Source of the DNA: an uncultured Roseburia sp.
GTDB lineage: Bacteria; Bacillota; Clostridia; Lachnospirales; Lachnospiraceae
Assembly (NCBI GenBank): GCA_910587865.1
Contig: CAJUNX010000004.1
Coordinates: forward strand, 9,066-73,065
Length of the DNA: 64,000 bases
Reading direction: 5' to 3'
Shown here in pieces: positions 8,741 to 16,475 of this stretch; positions within the stretch are counted from its first letter, which is position 1; every line of letters begins with the position of its first letter. The position numbers and the translations under genes are program-made. Under the pieces are notes generated by a model. The model was not told the DNA's origin, made no database searches, and saw nothing but the letters and a program-made list of their open reading frames with translations.

Positions 8741-10470
8741 CCATCTGGTTCGTCTCCCGCGTGAAACAGCGGCAGCACGATCTCGATCCGCGTGCCGTGC
8801 GGCTCATCCCGCACAATCTCAAACTGTGTCTTCGCATCGTAGAGCACCTGTAAGCGCTCGACCGCATTCTGTATCCCGACGCCAAGTCCCTCCTGCGGCT
8901 CTCCGGTGTCACGGAACCGCCTGATCTTTTCTAACAGCTCCCCGTCGATCCCCTCACCGGTGTCGAGCATGCGGATCCGCACCGCATCCTCCCCGTACTT
9001 CTGTCCGATGACAAAAATATCGATGTTATTTCCGATTTTCAACGAATGCTTGATCGCATTTTCCGCAAAATTCTGTATGAGAAGCGGCGGCACCAGACAG
9101 TCCGCGATCTCCTCATCGTATTCCACATAGGCAAAAAATGTCTCCGGATAGCGCACCTGCTGAATCTCAAAATAATTGCGGATATGATCCATCTCCTCCG
9201 AAAGCAGCACAAATTTTGAATTTGCGTTCACGATATAGCGGAAATATTTTGCCAGGCACAGGATCATCTTCTGAATCAGAGGATACTCCTCCTGCTCATA
9301 GCTGTAAAGGATATTGAGCGTATTTAAAATAAAATGCGGCTGGATCTGCTGGCTTAAAAACCGCATCTTAATCTGCTGCTTTTCTAACTGCTGCTCGTAT
9401 ACACTGATTTTTAAATCCGAGACCTCGTCCATCATATGATTAAAATTGTGGTTGATCTGTTCAAACTCACTTCCCGTTTTCTCCTCGCGGATCCGGACCT
9501 CCATATTTCCGGCCTCGATCTCCTCCATCGTCTGCGTCAGCCGGGAAAGCGGCGCGATCATCCATTTTTTCATGCCGAGTATAATCACCGGCAGGATAAT
9601 GAGCGCCGCAAAGGATGCAATCTGCAGAACCCGGATGATCGCGGGCAGCGAGCTGTCAATCTCGCTCTTGGAAAAAATCTGCACCAGCGTAAACGGGACG
9701 CCGTCCGCGGATGCCTGCGCCAGCATATAGGACTCACCATCATAATGGAACACCGTCTCATTCAGATCCATACGATCCTTTATCGGCGTCTCCGCCTGTC
9801 CGTCATTCCGGTAGCACACACTCCCGTCGTCCCTGACAAACAGCGTCACCAGCTCGCGGCCGGGCTCTGAAAGCCCCAGTTCCTCCGCCAGCAGCTTTAC
9901 GTCAAACCACGCGCCATACCAGGCATTTTTATACTTTGCGGTAACGATCATCACGGTTCTGCCGTTTAACTCCGTCATCCGCCACGTGTTAAGCCAGTCC
10001 GCCTCCTCCATCGAATCCAGGAGATAGTTCTCCAGCGCGTGTTCGTATACCATATAGTTGCTCGCGCATCTCACGACAGTCATATCTTTCTCTGGATACG
10101 ACACGTAAACTCCCGTAACCCAGCTGTGATCATCGAGAATATCGCCGAATCCGTTATAAAGCTGCACCACCGCATGCATCTGCCGGTAATATTCCTCATC
10201 GCCGTCGATCTCTTTTGTGTTGATACGGGAGAAATCCACGTCCTCGCGCGCAACCAGATGCATTTTCCGAACGATACGCTCCATCGCGCCGTCGATCTGA
10301 TTCATGTAGATTTCCAGCGCGTTTTCTGTCTCCGCGGAAATCTGCCGCAGCACCTCTGTGACTGCCGTATTACTCAGAACAAGCGTCAGAATGTTTAACG
10401 GCACCACCACCGATACCACGAGAAGCAGCAGCCGGAAGGTCGACATGGACCATATTTTTCTGATTTTCAT
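8707..10470 (-). CDS. Sensor histidine kinase, YesM type
   Basis: A 587-residue membrane sensor kinase. Membrane segments at residues 11-33 and about 279-300 flank a large extracellular dCache-like sensor; a HAMP region follows at about 302-355. The YesM-type phosphoacceptor is His379 in QQIQPHFILNTLN. The ATPase domain has the N-box FAENAIKH (468-475) and G-boxes DTGEGID (503-509) and GLGVGIQN (528-535). It phosphorylates the YesN-type regulator encoded next on the same strand and probably senses the sugar carried by the importer at 3.5-7 kb. The last dozen residues after the kinase fold (DEPDGGEAVLRGVEV) look like a repeat-derived tail. Ribosome site GGAGG upstream. Confidence 0.95.
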   Translation of the reverse strand: MKIRKIWSMSTFRLLLLVVSVVVPLNILTLVLSNTAVTEVLRQISAETENALEIYMNQIDGAMERIVRKMHLVAREDVDFSRINTKEIDGDEEYYRQMHAVVQLYNGFGDILDDHSWVTGVYVSYPEKDMTVVRCASNYMVYEHALENYLLDSMEEADWLNTWRMTELNGRTVMIVTAKYKNAWYGAWFDVKLLAEELGLSEPGRELVTLFVRDDGSVCYRNDGQAETPIKDRMDLNETVFHYDGESYMLAQASADGVPFTLVQIFSKSEIDSSLPAIIRVLQIASFAALIILPVIILGMKKWMIAPLSRLTQTMEEIEAGNMEVRIREEKTGSEFEQINHNFNHMMDEVSDLKISVYEQQLEKQQIKMRFLSQQIQPHFILNTLNILYSYEQEEYPLIQKMILCLAKYFRYIVNANSKFVLLSEEMDHIRNYFEIQQVRYPETFFAYVEYDEEIADCLVPPLLIQNFAENAIKHSLKIGNNIDIFVIGQKYGEDAVRIRMLDTGEGIDGELLEKIRRFRDTGEPQEGLGVGIQNAVERLQVLYDAKTQFEIVRDEPHGTRIEIVLPLFHAGDEPDGGEAVLRGVEV

Positions 10471-10568
10471 ACTGCCTCCTGCGTATATCTATAGATTTTC
10501 ATAAAATAATATGATATGATAAGTATAGCACATAAACACTTCTTTTTAAAAGAAGGAGGTGAACGGTC

Positions 10569-10751
10569 ATGACAGAAAAAGAAATGCTTAAAATATCAGT
10601 GGAAGAATTCTCCCGGGTGCAGGACTGGATGCAGCTGGCGGAAAAAGATTCCGAAGTCTACCTGTCCTTAAAAAAACGATATACGGATCTGAAAGTCATT
10701 CTCACTGTTTCCGGTATCAATCTCACAGAGATTGACCGGATCAAAGGATAA
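10569..10751 (+). CDS. Small conserved-looking protein of unknown function
   Basis: A 60-residue acidic/basic, probably helical protein (MTEKEMLKISVEEFSR…). It has an excellent ribosome site (AAGGAGGTGAA, eight bases before ATG), its own terminator immediately downstream and an AT-rich promoter-like region shared divergently with the histidine kinase. No membrane segment, signal or known motif is seen. The tight packaging of signals says it is a real gene; the function is not recognised. Confidence 0.75.
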   Translation: MTEKEMLKISVEEFSRVQDWMQLAEKDSEVYLSLKKRYTDLKVILTVSGINLTEIDRIKG

Positions 10752-10758
10752 GTCAGTT

Positions 10759-10808
10759 CCCGGAACCGGTATCGCCATTATTCTTCCGGTTCCGGGCGTT
10801 TTCTTTTT
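10759..10808 (+). terminator. Intrinsic terminator of the 60-residue gene
   Basis: A perfect 11-bp stem, CCCGGAACCGG at 10759-10769 with CCGGTTCCGGG at 10786-10796, is followed by CGTTTTCTTTTT. It lies eight bases after the stop and also separates the gene from the convergent GH2 gene. Confidence 0.9.
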
Positions 10809-10831
10809 CCAGGGAAGCATTTCCGCCCCTG

Positions 10832-13621
10832 CTACAGCCGTATCTCCTCCTTAAGCTCTCCCGCTCTGATCCGCACCGTCGCCGGTGCTTTTTTATTCTT
10901 CTTTAAGATCAGCTGTGCTCTTCCGTGGAAGGTCTTTGTCTTTGTTCCCTGATAGGAATATGCTGTCTTTGGATCTCCGCTGCCAAATCCGAGCATTACG
11001 GCGTCCCCGTCGATCTCCGCCGTGAGTGTGAGCTCCGTGTCGTCCGCGACGATTCCCGCCTCATCCTGACATGCGATCATGACGTAGACCAGCGCACCGT
11101 CCTCTGCGCTGCTCTCTTCTGACATTTCCTGCTCTTTTCCCCCCGGCACACTCTGCCGCACAGATCCCGGCAGTTCCGGCATCCCCGACATGACAGCTTC
11201 CTGTGATTCTGCACACTGCCGTCCGTCCACGATATCCCCGGTCTTTCCCGCACTGCTGCCCGGCAGTTCCGCTGTCAGTACAAGTTTCCGTCTCTCTCCT
11301 GCCGTGGAAAGCTCCATGCTCCCGATTTCCCGCCCGTTTTCATAGGATACGGCGCGCAGAGTTCCAGGCGTGTAGACAGTCTCAAACAGCGTGCGGTATC
11401 CCGCCGCGCTCCCGGCCGGCTTCTTTCCCAGAGAAATCCCGTTGCAGAACAGCTCCGTCTCATCGCCCGGCGCATAGAGTTCCACAATCACCGGTTTTCC
11501 CTCATATCCCGGATACGTCCAGGAGGACATACTGTCGCTGATCACCCACGGTGTCTTCATCAGCTTCTCCCCGTAATGATGCGGATTCTGCACCGTGATA
11601 TACGGATCCTTCCGCAGTCCGAACACCACCTCTCTGAAATAGGATGCCGGGCGGCGGAAACCGGTGATGTCGATATCCCCGGAATACGCAAGCTGACACG
11701 GAAACTGTGCGCCGAAACCGCCCTCACCGAACCGGTAGGCAGGTACGCCGACGCCGGCTTCCCCGATATAATCCCAGCCCGTCCAGGTAAAATCGCCGAT
11801 CACATGGGGCAGCCGCTTCACAAGCTCCCAGTTGCGCGCAATCTCCGGCGGATATGTCTCGCTGCCGACAATCACACGGTTCGGATACCTTTCCCCGTCT
11901 TTCTCATAGCGCGCCGTCATATAGTTATATCCCGCGATATCCGTCGACGCACAGGCTGCCTCCAGCCGCTCGCTGATCACCCGGTGCACGACGATCCGGT
12001 CCATCTGCGTATCCATCATCGTCATAAAGTCATTGACATTTCCCTCCGGCATACCGCCGGGGCCTTCGTCTTCCCCGCCTGCTTTCGCTGAGTCGCCTTC
12101 TCTCACCGCCTCGCCAGGGCTGACTGCTGAGTCGCCTTCTCTCACCGGACCATCAGAACCGCCTGACGCATCCGTCACACTGTCATCACACGCCCCGGCC
12201 GGCCCCCGCATCAGATCCGCCATGATCTCTCCCATCCGGTCTCCCGCCGCGAATACGCCGTTGATGGCGGCCAGTGTAAACCGTGTGGTATCGAGCGAAC
12301 GGATCTTTTCGCAGATCTCATGGCAGATCTTTGCCCCGTGATCCGTCCCAATCTCCGGGATCTCGTTTCCGACCGAATATAAGATAACCGACGGATGATT
12401 ATAATCCTTTCGCACCATGGCCTGTGTGTCGCGCTCCCACCACTCCGAAAAATAAAGGCCGTAATCATAATCCGATTTGCACCTGTTCCACATATCAAAG
12501 GTCTCATCCATCACATACATGCCGAGCACATCGCAGGCCAGAAGCAGCGCCGGCGCCGCCGGGTGATGCGACATGCGGACCGCGTTAAAGCCAGCCTCCT
12601 TTAAAATGCGCACTCTGCGGTATTCCGCCTCCTCATATGTCGCCGCGCCGAGCAAACCGCTGTCGTGATGAATACAGGCGCCGCGCAGCTTCACGGTCCC
12701 GCCGTTTACACGCAGGCCGCGCTTCGCATCCACAGAAATGGTGCGGATGCCGGTGCGGATCACGCTCTCATCGAGCAGCGTGATCGCTGCACTGTCCGCC
12801 TTTTGGCAGCACGCCGCATCCGTCCCCGCGGACACGGAAATCCCGGCATCCGTTCCGTCCTCCAGGTACAGCCGGCAGCAGCAGGTATAGAGTGACGGAT
12901 GCTCCGCAGACCAGAGCGCCGGACGCTCCACCGTCATCCGCTGCGTCACCTTCCTTCCCTCCTGCTCAAACAGAATCAGACTTGTGTTCTCCGACGCCGC
13001 CTGTTTCCCGGTCTCGTCATACAGAATGGTATGAAGCTGCAGCTTCATGGGCTGATATCTGCGGTTTTTAATCTCCGCCGTCACACGCACGACCGCGTAA
13101 TCCCCGTCAGCCGATTCGGTCGTCACCTGCACGCCGTCCGGTTCGATATAGGTCAGATCAGAAACCAGCAGATACACATCACGGTAAATCCCGCCGCCGC
13201 TGTACCAGCGGCTGTTTGTCATCGCCCCGTTGCGCACCACGACACGGATCTCATTTTCCCTTCCATAGCGCAGGAAATCATTCAGGGGCACATAAAATCC
13301 GGTGTACCCGTACGGGCACTTCGCCGCCAGCTGTTCGTTGACATAGACCATGGCATTCATGTAGACCCCCTCAAACTTCAGCATCACGGTCCGTTCCCGG
13401 TACTCTTCATGCGCGGTAAAACGCTTCACATAGTTGTACACCGCCCCGTCCCGGTATCCGGTATTCCCGCCGTTTAAGCTGTCCTCACGCGCCTGCTCCT
13501 CCGCCATCGCGTCGTGCGGCAGCGTAACCTCACGCGCCTGCTCCGGCACATTCCACACCAGCGCAAACGCATCCTTATCCGGCCAGTAGTTCCATCCGCT
13601 GTTCCATTTCTGATCTCTCAT
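10832..13621 (-). CDS. Glycoside hydrolase family 2 enzyme (beta-galactosidase-like)
   Basis: A 929-residue GH2 protein: N-terminal jelly-roll sugar-binding domain (about 1-155), immunoglobulin-like domain (160-290), TIM barrel with acid/base Glu420 in YSVGNEIPEIG and nucleophile Glu588 in VIVGSETYP, and C-terminal beta domains. No signal peptide, so it acts in the cytoplasm on imported oligosaccharides; beta-galactosidase, beta-glucuronidase and related activities are possible. Two low-complexity inserts are unusual: residues about 473-527 inside the barrel, built partly from a 39-bp repeat, and about 810-860 in the C-terminal part. Both are Gly/Ser/Glu-rich and look like in-frame expansions. 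Divergent from the AraC regulator at 13.8 kb, its likely controller. Confidence 0.93.
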   Translation of the reverse strand: MRDQKWNSGWNYWPDKDAFALVWNVPEQAREVTLPHDAMAEEQAREDSLNGGNTGYRDGAVYNYVKRFTAHEEYRERTVMLKFEGVYMNAMVYVNEQLAAKCPYGYTGFYVPLNDFLRYGRENEIRVVVRNGAMTNSRWYSGGGIYRDVYLLVSDLTYIEPDGVQVTTESADGDYAVVRVTAEIKNRRYQPMKLQLHTILYDETGKQAASENTSLILFEQEGRKVTQRMTVERPALWSAEHPSLYTCCCRLYLEDGTDAGISVSAGTDAACCQKADSAAITLLDESVIRTGIRTISVDAKRGLRVNGGTVKLRGACIHHDSGLLGAATYEEAEYRRVRILKEAGFNAVRMSHHPAAPALLLACDVLGMYVMDETFDMWNRCKSDYDYGLYFSEWWERDTQAMVRKDYNHPSVILYSVGNEIPEIGTDHGAKICHEICEKIRSLDTTRFTLAAINGVFAAGDRMGEIMADLMRGPAGACDDSVTDASGGSDGPVREGDSAVSPGEAVREGDSAKAGGEDEGPGGMPEGNVNDFMTMMDTQMDRIVVHRVISERLEAACASTDIAGYNYMTARYEKDGERYPNRVIVGSETYPPEIARNWELVKRLPHVIGDFTWTGWDYIGEAGVGVPAYRFGEGGFGAQFPCQLAYSGDIDITGFRRPASYFREVVFGLRKDPYITVQNPHHYGEKLMKTPWVISDSMSSWTYPGYEGKPVIVELYAPGDETELFCNGISLGKKPAGSAAGYRTLFETVYTPGTLRAVSYENGREIGSMELSTAGERRKLVLTAELPGSSAGKTGDIVDGRQCAESQEAVMSGMPELPGSVRQSVPGGKEQEMSEESSAEDGALVYVMIACQDEAGIVADDTELTLTAEIDGDAVMLGFGSGDPKTAYSYQGTKTKTFHGRAQLILKKNKKAPATVRIRAGELKEEIRL
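12087..12147. repeat. In-frame 39-bp repeat inside the GH2 gene
   Basis: A 22-base sequence (GCTGAGTCGCCTTCTCTCACCG on this strand begins at 12087 and again at 12126) is repeated with a 39-bp period, encoding VREGDSA twice. It lies in a Gly/Asp-rich insert (protein residues about 473-527) between the two catalytic glutamates of the barrel and keeps the reading frame. Confidence 0.85.
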
Positions 13622-13807
13622 TATTCTTCCTCCGTTTCTGCACGGCTCTTACGCTTATCCGGTCTGCGCTGCCGCGCGGACGCAAACCTGCAGCCTTCAA
13701 TATTCCAAATCTAACATGTTTTGTACGAAAACACCATGACACCGCCTTGTTTTTTCATGTTATTTCTGGTATCATGGAAAACAACGCGGAAAGGAAACCT
13801 GTATAAA

Positions 13808-13852
13808 ATGAAATCTTGCGAAATGAAATCTTGCGAAATGAGATCTTACGAA
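13808..13852 (+). repeat. Triplicated 15-bp start-codon unit
   Basis: ATGAAATCTTGCGAA at 13808-13822 is repeated exactly at 13823-13837 and with two changes at 13838-13852. Each copy begins with ATG in the AraC reading frame, so the protein starts MKSCEMKSCEMRSYE or with one or two fewer units. Confidence 0.95.
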
Positions 13853-14698
13853 CAGTGCCGCAGAAAAAATCATATTTCTGACACACCGGGCATTGTCTGG
13901 CGATTCTTTCACGAAGATCCGGAAAACGGTATCATCGGACTTGGATTTCTCACCTTTCCGGCAGACTCCGACGAAATACAACTGTCGCCGCAGCCGTTTT
14001 ACCGATGTGCGCTGACGCTTGCCGGATCTCCCGCGCTGACGGATGAGAGCGGAAGCACCCGCATTTTATCACGCGGGAATGTGTTCTGGCTTTTTCCCGG
14101 ACAGGGCTGCCGGCTTTCCTTTCCCGCCGGATCCGCGGTCCGCTTTTATCAGATCTGCATCGGCGCAGCGACTTACCGTGCGCTTGATTCGATGCGTTTT
14201 TTCAACGACACCCCCGTTTTTTCCATCAAGATCCGGTCCTATCTGGAGAGCTGGATGCAGGCACTCGTGACAGAGCTTGAAGCGACACCGGCAAAGCAGC
14301 TGCATGAAGTCTGGCTCGGTATCCAGAAATTTTTAATCCAGCTGCACAGCGAAGGAAAAAAAGAACTTACCCGGGACGATACCGCACTGATCGACAGCGC
14401 AAAGCAGCTTCTCTTTGATGCCTGTCTCTCGCGCAGCCTTTCCTTCCCTGCCGTGGCGGCCTCGCTGGGGCTCTCCTACGAAACCTTCCGCAAGCTTTTT
14501 AAGCAGAAAACCGGCCGGTCCCCGCTCCGTTTTGTGCTCGAAAACCGTTTCCACTACGCCCAGCGGCTCCTGACTGAGGGCAGCTCCGTCCGGGAAACCG
14601 CGGCCGCTGTCGGTTATGCAGACCCGTATGTCTTTTCGAAACAGTTTAAAAAATATATCGGACACCCGCCGGCTTATTACAAACCAGACAGACAGTGA
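13808..14698 (+). CDS. AraC-family transcriptional regulator
   Basis: A regulator of about 296 residues. The N-terminal half is a cupin-like sensor (…RGNVFWLFPGQGCRLSFPAG… is the typical beta-barrel edge), and the last 100 residues form the AraC double helix-turn-helix with VRETAAAVGYADPYVFSKQFK and GHPPAYYK. The start is ambiguous because three consecutive 15-bp units (13808-13852) each supply an in-frame ATG; the first is chosen for the AAAGGAAA upstream. An earlier in-frame ATG at 13721 lacks a ribosome site. It is divergent from the GH2 gene, 186 bp apart, and probably activates it. Confidence 0.9.
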   Translation: MKSCEMKSCEMRSYEQCRRKNHISDTPGIVWRFFHEDPENGIIGLGFLTFPADSDEIQLSPQPFYRCALTLAGSPALTDESGSTRILSRGNVFWLFPGQGCRLSFPAGSAVRFYQICIGAATYRALDSMRFFNDTPVFSIKIRSYLESWMQALVTELEATPAKQLHEVWLGIQKFLIQLHSEGKKELTRDDTALIDSAKQLLFDACLSRSLSFPAVAASLGLSYETFRKLFKQKTGRSPLRFVLENRFHYAQRLLTEGSSVRETAAAVGYADPYVFSKQFKKYIGHPPAYYKPDRQ

Positions 14699-14794
14699 TC
14701 CCGGCGCGGCTCATGCATGCCATATATTGTCCGCCTGTGCTGTTTTGCAGCAGCTCCTTCCATGACAGATGATCCTTTTTCACAAAAATGAATA

Positions 14795-16285
14795 CTATTT
14801 CAGCCCGCGCCGCTCTGCCATCGCCACGGTGCGGTCCACATACGCTTCCTTATCCTCCCGCAGTAAAAATCCCTGCGCGATTGTCTCCTGTGCGCTTTGT
14901 TCCACGAGTTCACGATAATGCGCCAGTGAGCCGTACATCGCCGTAAGCTGCTCCGCCGAAAACGGGAATACGGTCCCGAACATCGGATCGAAGCTCCCGT
15001 CCGACCGGATGCTGTGGCTCTGATACCGACCGACCGGATAGTCCATCGCCGCCATACGGATGCCGCCTGTCGTATTGCCGAAGAGATCCTTGCGGTTCTC
15101 ATACTTCATTTTCGGCCCCTTATGCATCAGGGCGAGCGCATCAAAATCCTTCTCCCCTGCCATCACCGTATCGATCTTCGGCGCATGAGGCGCGGGCACT
15201 CCCTCGCGCACCCAGACATAGAGGTTGCGCAGCGCCGCCTGGAACATATATTCATACGGCGTGTCCAACGGCTCCCCCTCCGCTCCGGAGAATTGAAGTT
15301 CACAGCCATATTTCTTCGCATCGTCGTGCAGATGCCCCTCATAATAGGTGATCATATTGTAGTATGAATCATGGCTTGTGCCGGCGATCTGATAGGTGCG
15401 GAATTTGTAATCCGGCAGATCCGCATCACCCGCCCAGTTCGCTCCGCGGTTCTCACTCTCCGTGTTGATCGCGATATACGGTTCTTTTGAGAGCAGCACC
15501 TCACTGACCGGCACTGCCCCGCCGCCCATCATCCGGCCGTCAGTGGCTTTCGGCTCATAGGCATTGATCGGCGCAAGCGCACAGTCCGCCCCTGCCTCCA
15601 GATAGCCATCAAAGAGCGGCCCGTTCTCCATGTTCTTCGGCTGATATGCAAAGGACTGCAGGATCCTTGACATGTAGCTCCCTGACTGTGACCAGCCCAG
15701 CAGATAGAGATACGGCTTCCCATATGCGCGGATCGGGTTTAATTCGTCATCCGTGCGCAGAAGCTTTGCAAGCTCCACCTGCATATCCCAGTAGAGGCCG
15801 GATTCAAACTGCGGCAGAAACGAAAACAGCCCTCCCACCGGCGCCTTCCGGTCCGGCATCGGGTTGGCCCAGTTAATGGCCTCATAGCGCTCTGGGTCAA
15901 ACCGCTTTAAGGTGTCCACCACATGCCCCTTGCTGGTCACGCCGATATAGATATCGCCGTTTCTTGTGAGGTACTGCCAGGTATTGACCCACATGCGGTC
16001 GATGTCCATCATGGCGGAGGCGTTTAAGATCTCAATCACCACATTTCCGCTGAAGCGCGCAGTGTCCGCCGGACGTCGCACCAGCACGCGGGTCGTGTAG
16101 GGCGCATTTTCACAGATCGGCTTCACATGGTGATCCTCGTCCGTCTCCGTGTAGATATTCGCGGTGCCGGACATAAAATATTCGTCCTCAATATATCCGA
16201 TTTTATCAAATTCACACCGTTTCGCCGCCGCCTGAAACGGATAGGAATCCGCCGTCACGGGAATTTTTTTCATCTCTGTAATCAT
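14795..16285 (-). CDS. Alpha/beta hydrolase-domain protein (large esterase-like family)
   Basis: A 496-residue protein of the alpha/beta hydrolase-domain family seen in many glycan loci. The nucleophile elbow is GWSQSG with Ser199, where the usual last Gly of GxSxG is Ser, as is common in this family. A late histidine in AGTSHDSYYN is a candidate for the triad. No signal peptide. It probably removes an acyl or other ester group from the imported glycan, but no substrate is known. It is the last gene of the minus-strand series that begins near 26.4 kb, 160 bp after the GH3 gene, and is convergent with the AraC gene. Confidence 0.8.
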   Translation of the reverse strand: MITEMKKIPVTADSYPFQAAAKRCEFDKIGYIEDEYFMSGTANIYTETDEDHHVKPICENAPYTTRVLVRRPADTARFSGNVVIEILNASAMMDIDRMWVNTWQYLTRNGDIYIGVTSKGHVVDTLKRFDPERYEAINWANPMPDRKAPVGGLFSFLPQFESGLYWDMQVELAKLLRTDDELNPIRAYGKPYLYLLGWSQSGSYMSRILQSFAYQPKNMENGPLFDGYLEAGADCALAPINAYEPKATDGRMMGGGAVPVSEVLLSKEPYIAINTESENRGANWAGDADLPDYKFRTYQIAGTSHDSYYNMITYYEGHLHDDAKKYGCELQFSGAEGEPLDTPYEYMFQAALRNLYVWVREGVPAPHAPKIDTVMAGEKDFDALALMHKGPKMKYENRKDLFGNTTGGIRMAAMDYPVGRYQSHSIRSDGSFDPMFGTVFPFSAEQLTAMYGSLAHYRELVEQSAQETIAQGFLLREDKEAYVDRTVAMAERRGLK

Positions 16286-16370
16286 TGCTTTTCTCTCCTC
16301 TCATCTCTTTCTGTAAATCCGAAAATTCTCACCTTGTTCCGCGCGAACGGAACAGAACGTCTGGTTTCCC

Positions 16371-16475
16371 CCACGATTCAGACGATCTGACTTCTGTTCC
16401 GCCTGCACGATTCAGCCGGCCGGATCTCCTGTTTTGTCCGCACAGTTCAGACAGTCTGACTTCCCTCACGGTTCA
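16371..16475. repeat. Degenerate repeats copying the GH3 3' end
   Basis: The end of the GH3 gene (TCAGACAGTCTGACTTCC from 16447 on this strand, the first triplet being its stop) is matched 69 bp away at 16378 (TCAGACGATCTGACTTCT), and shorter related units of about 30 bp fill the space. As at the kinase and esterase genes, the copies include the stop codon and lie in the intergenic space downstream. Confidence 0.7.
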
